The notes: generated by a model not told the origin, from the letters alone. Positions 1-9,245 are shown, counted from the first letter of the stretch. The stretch is 64,000 nt of DNA from Bacteroidaceae bacterium (GCA_021768245.1 JAETNO010000019.1:1-64000); one strand, 5' to 3'. Numbers and translations: made by a program.

Positions 1-134
1 AAATCTTCTTTCGTATATCCTCTGAATCCAATACGTCCTACAATTTGACAGCAATCATCTAAATGACACCATACCCAACTCTTCGGAATTTCAAACGGCA
101 CATAATGGGGCGTATCAGTAGATAATAACCATAA
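1..134 (-). pseudogene. Type I restriction specificity subunit (HsdS) fragment
   Basis: Reading leftwards, 39 codons after an in-frame TAA (135-137) encode a peptide containing PFEIPKSWVW and IVGRIGFRGYTKED. This is the conserved region that opens a target-recognition domain in Bacteroidetes HsdS proteins. The frame runs off the left edge. No ATG, GTG or TTG lies between the stop and the homologous stretch, so this part cannot be translated as a normal gene start. It is either a decayed gene or a silent hsdS cassette used for recombination with an expressed copy. HsdS gives sequence specificity to the HsdM methylase and HsdR nuclease. The rest of the locus is outside the window. Confidence 0.6.
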
Positions 135-175
135 TTACAACCATCCAAATACACTTCCGTAATTCTTTAGCGATT

Positions 176-201
176 AAACCGCCCCGTAGGTTTGGCGGTT
201 T
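176..201. repeat. 8-bp hairpin upstream of tamL
   Basis: AAACCGCC (176-183) pairs exactly with GGCGGTTT (194-201) around a 10-nt loop. It overlaps the upstream promoter box of the next gene. It could end transcripts coming from the left or be fortuitous; no clear T-run follows on either strand. Confidence 0.3.
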
Positions 202-222
202 GCGGGGAGTGATGTAACTTTG
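191..222 (+). promoter_or_regulatory. Promoter of tamL
   Basis: TTTG (191-194) and TAACTTTG (215-222) are separated by 20 nt, matching the Bacteroidetes -33/-7 arrangement. The ATG at 231 lies only 8 nt after the -7 box, so the transcript should have almost no leader. Confidence 0.7.
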
Positions 223-230
223 CACTTATT

Positions 231-2558
231 ATGCATAAAGTGGCCCGCTTCATCATATACTTTGCGACGATTATCATCCTCACGGTCATAGCATCGTGCA
301 GTTCGACGCGCCATGTCCCCAAAGGGCAGTATATGCTCGACGAGGTCAGCATACGCATCGAAGGCGACCGCGAAATCAGCAGCAGCGACCTTGAAAACTA
401 CCTGAAACAGTCGCCTAACCATGAAGTGCTCGGTTTCTGGAAACTCCAGCTCGGGACATACAATCTCTCCGGCTCCGACACCACTAAATGGTATAACCGC
501 TGGGTGCGCCGCATGGGCCAGCCGCCGGTAATCTACTCCCAGTCACTGACCGAGGCATCCGCAAAACAACTGAGGCTCGCCCTCGTCAACCGTGGCTATC
601 TTGAGGCCACTGTCGAGACCGACACCGTGATGATTCCGCAGGAAAAGAAAATCAAAGTCAGCTATCTCGTCACCACCGGCGAACCACGCCGCATATCGTC
701 AATCTCCTACGAAATCCCCGACACAGCCATAGCCAACATAATAATCAGCGACACGATTCTCTCCACCATCAAGCCGGGCGACCGCTTCGACCGCGACAAT
801 CTCGACTCCGAACGAGCCATAATCACCCAGCGCCTGCGCGACAGGGGCTACTACGCCTTCAACAAGGAATATATCACATTCTACGCCGACACCTCCGAAT
901 ATGACAAGAACGTCGACCTGACAATGACAGTAAGGCCGCCGAGACGGCTCAACAACGAGAAAATCCTGGCCGACACACTGACCGGACATAGCAGATATTA
1001 CATCAACAAAATCTTCTTCGTCACAGCACAGCCCGAGACAAGCCCGCTCGACACTGTCTACTATAAAGACGTAGCCATCATCTACGGTCCCGACCACTAT
1101 CTGAAGCCCTCGGCCCTACAGCAGAAATGCTACCTCGCGCCCGGCCAGCTCTACAGAGCGGCGGATGTCGACCGCACCTACGAATCGCTCGCGCGCCTCG
1201 GCATATTGAAATCAATAAACATCGAGCTCGTGCCGGTGGCCGAACTCGACGGAAAAAAATGGCTCGACGCCTATATACTCCTCTCCCGCAACAAGAAGCA
1301 GTCGATAACCTTCGACGTCGAAGGCACCAATTCCGAAGGTGACCTCGGCTTCGGTCTCGGAGCCACCTACCAGCACCGCAACCTCGCCAAAGGCTCGCAG
1401 CTCCTCACCGCCCGTCTCCGCATGAACTACGAAAGCCTATCCGGCTCTTTCAACGGCCTCATCAACGACCGCTACACTGAATATGCAGGGGAAATCGGCA
1501 TCACATTCCCGAAATTTGAATTTCCCTTCGCCTCCCAGCGGGTGCGCGAACGCTTGAACGTAAGCACGGAGTTCGCCCTATCCTTCAACTACCAGGAACG
1601 ACCGGAATACACCCGCATCATCGCAGGCGCAGCCTGGAAATATAAATGGGTCAACCGCAGCAACACGCGGCGCCACAACTTCGACCTCCTCGACATCAAC
1701 TACGTGTATCTCCCCGAGAGCACCCACGACTTCCTCGACCAGATAGCCCCCGACAACCCCCTGTTGCGCTACAGCTATGAGGACCACTTCATCATGAGCA
1801 TCGGTTACAGATACTACAACACCAACAAACGCATCCCCTCCTCCCTGCTGCGCACCTACAAGCTCCAGCCCACGGTCTACACCATACGCGCGTCGGTCGA
1901 GACTGCGGGCAACACCCTCTACGCCATCTCCTCGCTCAGCGGAGCGAAACGCCACGACGGCATCTATCAGGTGTTCGGCATCGGATATTCACAATACGTC
2001 AAAGGGGAAGTCGACTACGCCATCACGCGCAACATCAATCCTCGCCATTCGCTGGCCTTCCATGTGGGAGGCGGCATAGGCGTACCCTACGGCAACTCCT
2101 CCGTGCTCCCCTTCGAGAAGCGCTTCTATGCCGGAGGAGCCAACGGAGTCCGCGGATGGGGAGTGCGCACGCTCGGCCCCGGCAGCTACGACTCCCGAAA
2201 TTCCGTGACCGACTTCATAAACCAATGTGGCGACATCCGACTTGACCTCAGCCTTGAATACCGCGCCAAACTCTTTTGGGTGCTCGAAGGAGGAGCATTT
2301 ATCGACGCCGGCAATATATGGACCATCCACAACTATGAAAACCAGCCCGGTGGAATGTTCCACTTCAACACATTCTGGAAACAGATAGCCGTGGCCTATG
2401 GCCTGGGACTGCGGTTTGACTTCTCATATTTCCTGCTGCGCCTCGACCTCGGCATGAAAGCCCACAACCCTGCGGCGGGACAGGAAAGATGGCCTATAAT
2501 CCACCCCGACTGGCATCGCGACGCGACTTTCCACTTCGCTGTCGGTTACCCCTTCTGA
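231..2558 (+). CDS. tamL: TamL-like BamA/TamA family outer-membrane lipoprotein
   Basis: This 775-residue protein begins with a lipoprotein signal peptide ending in IASC (Cys23). A POTRA-rich region follows (roughly residues 35-370), then an Omp85-type 16-strand barrel. The barrel carries the signature GVRGW near residue 640 and ends in a terminal Phe (AVGYPF). In Bacteroidetes the lipid-anchored TamA relative is called TamL and is thought to assist insertion of outer-membrane proteins together with TamB. No tamB is adjacent in this window. The start fits the promoter at 191-222. Length and domain order are normal for the family. A general BamA/TamA label is certain; the TamL subtype rests on the lipobox. 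Confidence 0.85.
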   Translation: MHKVARFIIYFATIIILTVIASCSSTRHVPKGQYMLDEVSIRIEGDREISSSDLENYLKQSPNHEVLGFWKLQLGTYNLSGSDTTKWYNRWVRRMGQPPVIYSQSLTEASAKQLRLALVNRGYLEATVETDTVMIPQEKKIKVSYLVTTGEPRRISSISYEIPDTAIANIIISDTILSTIKPGDRFDRDNLDSERAIITQRLRDRGYYAFNKEYITFYADTSEYDKNVDLTMTVRPPRRLNNEKILADTLTGHSRYYINKIFFVTAQPETSPLDTVYYKDVAIIYGPDHYLKPSALQQKCYLAPGQLYRAADVDRTYESLARLGILKSINIELVPVAELDGKKWLDAYILLSRNKKQSITFDVEGTNSEGDLGFGLGATYQHRNLAKGSQLLTARLRMNYESLSGSFNGLINDRYTEYAGEIGITFPKFEFPFASQRVRERLNVSTEFALSFNYQERPEYTRIIAGAAWKYKWVNRSNTRRHNFDLLDINYVYLPESTHDFLDQIAPDNPLLRYSYEDHFIMSIGYRYYNTNKRIPSSLLRTYKLQPTVYTIRASVETAGNTLYAISSLSGAKRHDGIYQVFGIGYSQYVKGEVDYAITRNINPRHSLAFHVGGGIGVPYGNSSVLPFEKRFYAGGANGVRGWGVRTLGPGSYDSRNSVTDFINQCGDIRLDLSLEYRAKLFWVLEGGAFIDAGNIWTIHNYENQPGGMFHFNTFWKQIAVAYGLGLRFDFSYFLLRLDLGMKAHNPAAGQERWPIIHPDWHRDATFHFAVGYPF

Positions 2559-2597
2559 CAACCTCAACACTGCAATCCGAACCACACTGTTCATTTT

Positions 2598-3272
2598 ATG
2601 AAACAACTCGTCATATTCGACCTCGACGGCACACTGCTCGACACCATAGCCGACCTCGGCACCGCCACAAACCATGCTCTGAAAGAATGTGGCTATCCGC
2701 AACACAATCTGTCGTCCTACCCGATGTTCGTGGGCAACGGTGTCACCCGCCTAATCGAACGTTCACTTCCCGAGGACGAACGCAATCCCGAAACAGTCGA
2801 AACCGTGAGGGAAAAATTCAAAGCTTACTACAACGAGCACAAGACAGACCTCACAATCCCCTATCCCGGCATACCCGAACTCCTACGCGAACTCTCATCG
2901 ATGGGAGTCAAACTCGCCGTGGCCTCCAACAAATATCAAGCTGCGGTAGTCGCACTCATAAAACATTATTTCCCCTACATCGACTGGCATGCCGTAGAGG
3001 GTCAGAAAGAGGGAGTGCCGACAAAGCCCGACCCTTCCATTGTCTTCGAGATTCTCGCGAAATGCCCCACGAGGAAATCAAAAGTGCTCTACGTCGGTGA
3101 TTCAGGCGTGGACATGGAGACGGCTCGCCGGGCCTGCGTGGACTCATGCGGTGTCACGTGGGGATTCCGTCCGCTCCGAGAACTGAAAGAAGCGCATGCC
3201 GACAACATAGTGAATTCCCCCGAAGAAATCATAACGATAGTCAAGAGGTCGGGTCTCGAACTTGACGTCTGA
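2598..3272 (+). CDS. HAD-family phosphatase, phosphoglycolate phosphatase-like
   Basis: The 224-residue protein has all four HAD motifs: FDLDGT with nucleophile Asp8 and acid/base Asp10, an ASNK motif II, the Lys of the KPDPS segment, and GDSGVDME as motif IV. The small alpha-helical cap between motifs I and II is of the Gph/PGMB type. Such enzymes dephosphorylate small cytosolic phosphates, classically 2-phosphoglycolate from DNA repair. It lies 39 nt after tamL on the same strand, so co-transcription is possible. Substrate cannot be set from sequence alone, so no gene symbol is given. Confidence 0.85.
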   Translation: MKQLVIFDLDGTLLDTIADLGTATNHALKECGYPQHNLSSYPMFVGNGVTRLIERSLPEDERNPETVETVREKFKAYYNEHKTDLTIPYPGIPELLRELSSMGVKLAVASNKYQAAVVALIKHYFPYIDWHAVEGQKEGVPTKPDPSIVFEILAKCPTRKSKVLYVGDSGVDMETARRACVDSCGVTWGFRPLRELKEAHADNIVNSPEEIITIVKRSGLELDV

Positions 3273-3373
3273 CCGACAGAGAAAAAAATACCAATTCTAA
3301 TAAGGCACGGCTCAGAACGCCTATGACAGAAGGATTCTGAAACTTGCCGCCATATGAAACACAATCAACTATT

Positions 3374-5509
3374 ATGAAACTTAAAGGATATATCGTCGCG
3401 CTATTGCTCCTGACCGGGGTTCTCAATTCCGCAGCCGTGGTGACACGCGACAGCAATTCCGCAATCTCCGATTCTCTTTACAGCTGTCTGGAAAAGGCAA
3501 CGACCCCTTCCGACTCTCTCGTGATAATGGGAAATCTTTTCGACGTGCTTCCGCGCGACACCGGGACGGAAGTGGGTAGAGAGATGTTTGATGTGGCCAA
3601 CCGTGCCGGCGACTCAAGCGCGGCGCTCAGCATGCTGCGCAACCTCGCCAACCGCTATATGCGCAACGACTCCATGCTCGTGGAGCTCTACAACCTCACT
3701 CTCCGCTACACCGACGAGAAAACCACGAGCCATGACCCCGGGACAATCAAAGCCAAAGCCGACGAGCTGATGGAGACACGGACTTTCATCCGTCTCACCC
3801 GGAACATGCATCAGGCACGCTATGCCGACGAAGAAAAGCGTGACGAACTACTCCATGACCTCCTGCGCACGAACACCCTGACTCCTCCCTCGAACCTCTA
3901 CGACCAGATTGTGCTCGTCCATGCGATGTGCACACTGCTCGTGCAGATGGGCTCGAACGAACTTCTCGCGAGCTACATAGACTCACTCGGGAAACTCATC
4001 GACCAGCTCCCCCAGTCGGCAATCTCACTGCGCAATGCCTTCAACGTCCATGCCGCAGTCATCTATGCCGACAACGGACAATATGAAAAGTCCATGCAGT
4101 CCGACCTTAAAATGCTGAAAGGGATTGAAGATCTCGAAGCCATGTATCGCAAAAACGGCCGGCCATTCCGCAATTTCGATGCTAACCGCTATCTCATCTA
4201 CTGCCGCTTCCTGTCCAACTTCCCCATGCTCGCGCCCCACGAAGTGGAAAAATACTATAACCTTGCCAAGGAACTCGTAGACAGGGATTTCACTTCATCC
4301 GAAACCTACGCACAGTTTCCCGCTCCGGAAATATACTATAACCTTGCCTATAAAAACTACGGCAAGGCTCTCGGCTATATCAAGAAGGCTCTTGCCAACC
4401 CATATGCCGACTTCCATCGACGCAAACTGCTGAAATACGAGATAGAATGCGCGGAGGCCGTGGGCGACAGCCAGACCCTGCTCGAAGCGTCACGCGAATA
4501 CAACAAACTTCTTGAAAAACACATCGCCGAACGTTTGGACGAGAAGTACCGCGAGCTGCAAATCGTATATGACACCTACGATATGCGCAACAACTACAAC
4601 CGTCTTCAGATGGAGAAACAGACCTCCGAGGCGAAACTCATGCGCTCAATCATGATTATCTCAATTGCGGCGGTTGTGGTGCTCCTGATATTAGTGATAA
4701 TCCTTTTCCGGCTCAACCGTGGGAAACGCGCCCTTGTCCAAACTCTCGACGAGTCGAACAAAGCCCTTCGCACCGAAAGCGAGAATCTTGAAAAATCACG
4801 CAAAGAACTGCTCCAGGCACGCGATATGGCCCAGAAAGCCAACAATCTCAAAAGCGACTTCATCAAAAACATGAGCTATGAGGTCAATGCCCCGCTAAAA
4901 GCCATAAATGAATATTCAAAACTTATAGTTGACTGCGCCGACGCCTCAAACCGCAAGTATCTCGAACGCTTCACATCGCTCGTTGAACTTAACAGCGAAC
5001 TGCTGACAACTATCGTGGAAGATGTGCTCCACATTTCCGAGCTCGACAGCGCGTCAATGCCCGTCCACAACCGTTCGACCGACCTGCGCTCACTCTGCAC
5101 AGCCGTGCTCGACGGCGTCCGCCACAGAGTCAATCCCGGAGTAGCCTTGCAGTTCGACACAGCGTCACCGGCAATCAGCCTTTTCACAGATCCCCAGCGG
5201 GTCCACCAGATATTGCTCAACCTACTGACCAATGCAGCCAAGTTCACACCCTCGGGCAGCATCACGCTCGGCTACAAGGTGGAAAACGACAAGGTGGTGT
5301 TCTGCGTGACCGACACCGGCATAGGAATCAAGGCCGACAAGAAAGACGTGATTTTCGACCGCTTCGTGAAACTCGACAAGCAGACCCAGGGCTCGGGACT
5401 CGGACTCACAATCTCACGCATGATTGCACGAATGCTCGGAGGGGACGTCGAACTCGACACATCCTACAACAGAGGTGCCCGTTTCATCTTCACTTTACCT
5501 AAAAAATAA
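3374..5509 (+). CDS. Membrane sensor histidine kinase with degenerate H-box
   Basis: The ATG at 3374 is preferred to one at 3344 because a signal peptide (KLKGYIVALLLLTGVLNSAA) follows it directly. About 400 helical, TPR-like residues are followed by a membrane span near residues 422-446, a coiled coil, and the kinase core. The H-box reads NMSYEVNAPL: the usual phosphorylated His is Tyr502 (codon TAT 4877-4879). The ATPase domain looks intact, with NLLTNAAKF (N box), DTGIGI (G1), FDRF (F box) and GSGLGL (G2). No response-regulator domain is fused and no regulator gene is adjacent. It may act as a pseudokinase, an ATP-dependent phosphatase, or by a different phospho-residue. Confidence 0.85.
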   Translation: MKLKGYIVALLLLTGVLNSAAVVTRDSNSAISDSLYSCLEKATTPSDSLVIMGNLFDVLPRDTGTEVGREMFDVANRAGDSSAALSMLRNLANRYMRNDSMLVELYNLTLRYTDEKTTSHDPGTIKAKADELMETRTFIRLTRNMHQARYADEEKRDELLHDLLRTNTLTPPSNLYDQIVLVHAMCTLLVQMGSNELLASYIDSLGKLIDQLPQSAISLRNAFNVHAAVIYADNGQYEKSMQSDLKMLKGIEDLEAMYRKNGRPFRNFDANRYLIYCRFLSNFPMLAPHEVEKYYNLAKELVDRDFTSSETYAQFPAPEIYYNLAYKNYGKALGYIKKALANPYADFHRRKLLKYEIECAEAVGDSQTLLEASREYNKLLEKHIAERLDEKYRELQIVYDTYDMRNNYNRLQMEKQTSEAKLMRSIMIISIAAVVVLLILVIILFRLNRGKRALVQTLDESNKALRTESENLEKSRKELLQARDMAQKANNLKSDFIKNMSYEVNAPLKAINEYSKLIVDCADASNRKYLERFTSLVELNSELLTTIVEDVLHISELDSASMPVHNRSTDLRSLCTAVLDGVRHRVNPGVALQFDTASPAISLFTDPQRVHQILLNLLTNAAKFTPSGSITLGYKVENDKVVFCVTDTGIGIKADKKDVIFDRFVKLDKQTQGSGLGLTISRMIARMLGGDVELDTSYNRGARFIFTLPKK

Positions 5510-5565
5510 TGCGGGCAGGATATTGTTTAACTTTTGTTATTAAACGCCCTCTCACATATTTTTCG

Positions 5566-5573
5566 TAACTTTG
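5566..5573 (+). promoter_or_regulatory. -7 box of nrnA operon
   Basis: TAACTTTG matches the Bacteroidetes -7 box. The ATG at 5583 follows 9 nt later. No TTTG is seen at the expected -33 distance. Confidence 0.55.
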
Positions 5574-5582
5574 CGTCCGATT

Positions 5583-6632
5583 ATGGCCGAATTAAAACGA
5601 CATTCACGATTCAGGACTGAACTTGACACAGCCCTCGTCGACAGAATCAAGCAGCTGGTGCTTGCGTCGAACGAGATTGTCATAACGTGCCATGTCAGTC
5701 CCGACGGTGACGCCCTCGGCTCCTCATGCGCGTTATGGTTCGTGCTCAAGGCCCTCGGGAAGTCGGTAAATGTAGTCACAGCCGACTGTGCGCCCCGCTC
5801 CCTCCAGTTTCTTCCGGGAGTGCGCGACATAGTAGCCTCGACCCGTCAGGGCGACCGCGCCCATGAACTCATCGCCGCCGCCAACCTCATATTCTGCCTC
5901 GATTTCAACGATGCCGACCGTGTCGACCGCCTGACAAAGCCCCTCCTGTCGAGCCGCGCAAGAAAGATAGTGATTGACCATCACCTCGCCCCCTGCATCG
6001 AAGCCGATGTGATTATCTCCCGTCCGGAAGTCTCGTCGACCTCGGCACTGCTCTACATTTTCCTGTGGCAGGCCCATTGGGCCAACTTCATCAACCGCAA
6101 TGCGGCAGCCTGCATCTATACAGGGATGATGACAGACACGGGTAACTTTTCCTACAACTCCAACGACCCCGACCTCTATCTCATAATCCATGACCTCCTG
6201 CGCAAGGGAATCGACAAGGACAATCTCTATAAGCTCGTGATGAACACCTCGTCGGAAAGCCGTGTCCGCATAATGGGCTACGGCCAATACCGCATGCAAA
6301 TCCTGCCGGAACACCGCGCGGCAATCATCATGCTCAGCGAGGAGGAGCTCAAGGAGTTCGACTATAGCAAAGGGGATACGGAAGGCCTCGTCAATGTACC
6401 GCTCTCGATTCCCGAGGTAGTCTACTCGGTGTTTCTCCGCGAGGATGCCAAGGACTGCGTGAAAGTGTCCATGAGGAGCAAAGGCGACTTTTCAGTGAGC
6501 CTGATATGCGAAGAGAATTTCGGTGGCGGAGGCCACACCAACGCCGCCGGAGGGGAATTTCACGGCCCGCTGAATGATGCAATCCAGAAACTACTTGAAA
6601 TAATACCAAACTACGATAAATATCTGCAATGA
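5583..6632 (+). CDS. nrnA: DHH/DHHA1 nanoRNase / pAp phosphatase (NrnA-like)
   Basis: This 349-residue protein has the DHH phosphoesterase motifs: SPDGDALGSS (motif I), a DFND segment, DHH at residues 132-134, and GMMTDTGNFSY. The C-terminal DHHA1 substrate-binding domain carries the glycine-rich FGGGGHTNAAGG. Family members degrade 2-5 nt RNAs left by RNases and often dephosphorylate 3'-phosphoadenosine 5'-phosphate in the cytosol. ATG 5583 was chosen over an upstream in-frame TTG at 5571, because that TTG lies inside the promoter box. The stop overlaps the start of the next gene by 4 nt, so translational coupling is likely. Confidence 0.88.
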   Translation: MAELKRHSRFRTELDTALVDRIKQLVLASNEIVITCHVSPDGDALGSSCALWFVLKALGKSVNVVTADCAPRSLQFLPGVRDIVASTRQGDRAHELIAAANLIFCLDFNDADRVDRLTKPLLSSRARKIVIDHHLAPCIEADVIISRPEVSSTSALLYIFLWQAHWANFINRNAAACIYTGMMTDTGNFSYNSNDPDLYLIIHDLLRKGIDKDNLYKLVMNTSSESRVRIMGYGQYRMQILPEHRAAIIMLSEEELKEFDYSKGDTEGLVNVPLSIPEVVYSVFLREDAKDCVKVSMRSKGDFSVSLICEENFGGGGHTNAAGGEFHGPLNDAIQKLLEIIPNYDKYLQ

Positions 6633-7198
6633 AAAAATATCTGTTCCCGATAATTGCAATCATAGGCCTTGCTATAGCCTCGGTCTCATGCAACGACTCA
6701 AAGAGTTATGCCGAACTGCTCTCCGACGAGAACCAGGCAGTCAACAAATTTCTCGTGCAGCACAAGGTGGTCGACTATGTGCCGGCCGACAACAATTTTG
6801 AAATCGGTGAGGATGCTCCCTACTACCGTCTCGACGATGAAGGCAACGTCTATATGCAAGTACTTTCAAAGGGCTCTGACGAGAAAGCGGAAAAGGATGC
6901 GAGAGTATATTTCCGCTTCAAACGTGCAAATCTGTTCAACTTCGAGGTCGGAAGCGACGACAACAACTGGTCAGGAAATGCCGACAACATGAACACGCAG
7001 AGCACATTCTTCCTGTTCGACAACACAACCGTCTCTCAGTCGACGCAATATGGCACCGGCATCCAGCTTCCTCTCCACTATCTCGGCTACGGAGCGACCG
7101 TAAACATCGTCATCAAATCGCAGGCCGGCCCCACAAGCGACATGTCATACGTAGTTCCCTATATCTATTGGATACAATATAACAAATCAATGATTTAA
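6629..7198 (+). CDS. DUF4827 family lipoprotein
   Basis: The 189-residue protein has a lipoprotein signal ending at Cys21 (ASVSC) followed by a soluble domain that resembles the Bacteroidales DUF4827 family. Function is unknown; I infer envelope location from the lipobox. It overlaps nrnA by ATGA and lies 4 nt before glmM. The three genes therefore look like one operon linking RNA turnover, an envelope lipoprotein and peptidoglycan precursor synthesis. The family assignment is from recognition of the N-terminal and central sequence, not from a search. Confidence 0.7.
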   Translation: MKKYLFPIIAIIGLAIASVSCNDSKSYAELLSDENQAVNKFLVQHKVVDYVPADNNFEIGEDAPYYRLDDEGNVYMQVLSKGSDEKAEKDARVYFRFKRANLFNFEVGSDDNNWSGNADNMNTQSTFFLFDNTTVSQSTQYGTGIQLPLHYLGYGATVNIVIKSQAGPTSDMSYVVPYIYWIQYNKSMI

Positions 7199-7202
7199 TC
7201 CC

Positions 7203-8588
7203 ATGGCACTGATAAAGAGCATTTCGGGCATACGCGGCACCATAGGCGGCGCACCCGGTGACGGACTCTCCCCTCTCGACATTGTGAAATTCACTGCGGC
7301 CTATGCCACTTTCATCGCTAAGAACACCACGCGGGCAAACCGTACCATCGTCGTAGGCCGTGACGCACGTCTGAGCGGAAAGATGGTCAACGACATCGTC
7401 GTAGGCACTTTGACCGCTATGGGATTCGACGTCGTGAATATCGGTCAGGCATCCACCCCGACAACTGAAATCGCCGTTGTCGCCGAGAAGGCCTGCGGAG
7501 GCATCATCCTGACCGCCAGCCACAATCCGAAACAGTGGAACGCGCTGAAACTGCTGAACGAGGACGGAGAATTCCTCAACGATGCCCAGGGCAAGGAAGT
7601 GCTCCGAATAGCCGAAAGCGAATCCTACAGCTTCGCCGACGTCGACCGCCTCGGAAAGGAATATCACAACGACACATATAATCTCCGCCACATAGAGCAA
7701 GTGCTCGCACTTGACCTTGTGGATGTTGACGCAATCCGCAAAGCCGGTTTCACGGTGGCAGTCGACGCAGTCAACTCGGTCGGAGGCGTAGTGATTCCGC
7801 AACTTCTGCGCGCGCTCGGAGTGAAAAACATTATCGAACTGAACTGCGAGCCCAACGGAAAATTCACCCACACACCCGAGCCGATTCCTCAGAATCTCAC
7901 TCAGATATCCTCGCTTATGGCCGACGGCGTAGCCGATGTCGGCTTTGTAGTCGACCCCGACGTTGACCGTCTGGCGATAGTGATGGAAAACGGCGAAATG
8001 TTCGTAGAGGAATATACCCTTGTGTCGATAGCAGACTATGTGCTCGGCCACACCCCCGGGTCAACGGTGTCCAATCTCAGTTCCTCACGCGCATTGCGCG
8101 ACGTGACACGCAATCACGGATGTGAGTATAACGCAGCCGCCGTAGGTGAAGTCAACGTTACCACCAAGATGAAAGAGACCGGAGCCGTAATCGGAGGAGA
8201 AGGCAACGGAGGAGTCATCTACCCTGCCGCCCACTACGGACGTGACGCCCTCGTAGGGGTGGCCCTCTTCCTTACCCTTCTCGCCAAGAGCGGCAAGAAG
8301 GTGAGCGACCTTAAAAAGACCTATCCCGCCTATGAGATTGCCAAAAACAAAATGGAGCTGACTCCCGAGATTGATGTCGACGCTATCCTTGCCGCAGTCA
8401 AGGAAAAATTTGCAGGCGAACAGATTACCGACATTGACGGAGTTAAGATTGACTTCGCTGACTCATGGGTGCATCTCCGCAAGTCAAACACCGAGCCTAT
8501 AATCCGTATCTATAGCGAAGCTGCAACAATGGCTGATGCGGATGCCCTCGCCGAACGCATCAAGGAGATAATAGCCTCAATGATTTGA
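7203..8588 (+). CDS. glmM: Phosphoglucosamine mutase (alpha-D-phosphohexomutase)
   Basis: The 461-residue protein has the four phosphohexomutase domains. Ser106 in TASHNP is the phosphorylated catalytic serine. DPDVDRL is the Mg-binding loop, GEGNGG the sugar-binding loop, and RKSNTEPIIRIY the phosphate-binding loop near the C-terminus. It would convert glucosamine-6-phosphate to glucosamine-1-phosphate for UDP-GlcNAc, and hence for peptidoglycan and LPS; a phosphomannomutase role is the main alternative. It is the last gene of the nrnA operon. Its 3' end overlaps the convergent gene 8560-9147 by 29 nt. Confidence 0.85.
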   Translation: MALIKSISGIRGTIGGAPGDGLSPLDIVKFTAAYATFIAKNTTRANRTIVVGRDARLSGKMVNDIVVGTLTAMGFDVVNIGQASTPTTEIAVVAEKACGGIILTASHNPKQWNALKLLNEDGEFLNDAQGKEVLRIAESESYSFADVDRLGKEYHNDTYNLRHIEQVLALDLVDVDAIRKAGFTVAVDAVNSVGGVVIPQLLRALGVKNIIELNCEPNGKFTHTPEPIPQNLTQISSLMADGVADVGFVVDPDVDRLAIVMENGEMFVEEYTLVSIADYVLGHTPGSTVSNLSSSRALRDVTRNHGCEYNAAAVGEVNVTTKMKETGAVIGGEGNGGVIYPAAHYGRDALVGVALFLTLLAKSGKKVSDLKKTYPAYEIAKNKMELTPEIDVDAILAAVKEKFAGEQITDIDGVKIDFADSWVHLRKSNTEPIIRIYSEAATMADADALAERIKEIIASMI

Positions 8589-9147
8589 TTCCAGTGCCAA
8601 TACGGCCATTGGAAATACGGGGACCAAGTTCCACGAGCTTTCCGGCCATAGGCCTTAGAAACTGTTTAAATTTTAAACAGCTTCTTAACCATTTTTCAGG
8701 AAAATATTTCGATATCGATTCAGTCGCGGACGCCTGTGGCGTTTGCGGCTGTTTTTTCTCTTCGTCCACGGCCTCCGTTTCCGCCTGTTTCCTCGCTCTC
8801 CTACGGGCTGCGGCCTGAATAGCCCTTTCACGCCTCAACATGGCCTTGTCGACGTCGGGCTTCACTGTATAGAAAAACGCGCGCAACCATTGCACCTCCG
8901 ACCAATGTGGCTCCTCCTTGCGGGCCATATAATTGTCTATGTAGCCCATAACACAGCTGAGAATCGATTTGGAGCACGACATTTCCTGTATGACTACCAG
9001 GGCTTTCTCTTCAAGCTGCCCATAAAAAGCCTTAGATACGGGTTTATCCCATTTCTTGCGTGAGTCCGCACGCTTTCCGCCCACAGTGCCTACCGATGCT
9101 GATTTATCCTTATTGTTCATGACTGAAATTTTATTTGTAGTTGACAT
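8560..9147 (-). CDS. Unrecognised helical protein with repeat-encoded tail
   Basis: I do not recognise the family with confidence. The 195-residue protein has a basic N-terminus, a compact central helical part (about residues 38-90, including SCVMGYIDNYMARKEEP), an Arg/Ala-rich helix (RRERAIQAAARRRARKQ), then a low-complexity acidic linker. The start at 9147 sits 16 nt after a good -7 box, so the gene looks expressed. Its C-terminal segment WLRSCLKFKQFLRP is encoded by a palindromic repeat (8655-8688). Beyond it the frame runs into the 3' end of glmM. The original stop was probably lost when the repeat arrived, so the last 40 or so residues may be adventitious. Confidence 0.6.
   Translation of the reverse strand: MSTTNKISVMNNKDKSASVGTVGGKRADSRKKWDKPVSKAFYGQLEEKALVVIQEMSCSKSILSCVMGYIDNYMARKEEPHWSEVQWLRAFFYTVKPDVDKAMLRRERAIQAAARRRARKQAETEAVDEEKKQPQTPQASATESISKYFPEKWLRSCLKFKQFLRPMAGKLVELGPRISNGRIGTGIKSLRLLSP
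8655..8688. repeat. Palindromic repeat, copy A
   Basis: CTGTTTAAA (8662-8670) and TTTAAACAG (8672-8680) form a perfect palindrome around one base. Flanks TTAGAAA and CTTCTTAA extend it with mismatches. Related copies sit at 20298-20345, 29336-29386 and 60284-60330. Confidence 0.65.
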
Positions 9148-9163
9148 AAACTTGACAACACCG

Positions 9164-9171
9164 CAAATTTA
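9164..9171 (-). promoter_or_regulatory. -7 box of the 8560-9147 gene
   Basis: On the minus strand the bases read TAAATTTG, the Bacteroidetes -7 box, 16 nt before the ATG at 9147. Confidence 0.55.
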
Positions 9172-9245
9172 CATCGCAATCACCCCCTTCCGACTGCGAT
9201 TATGAACAGCATCCGCATAAAAAATAAAATCCACCCCACCCCGTC

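Noticed and set aside
7113..8051. 312-codon minus-strand open frame
   Set aside because: Antisense shadow of glmM.
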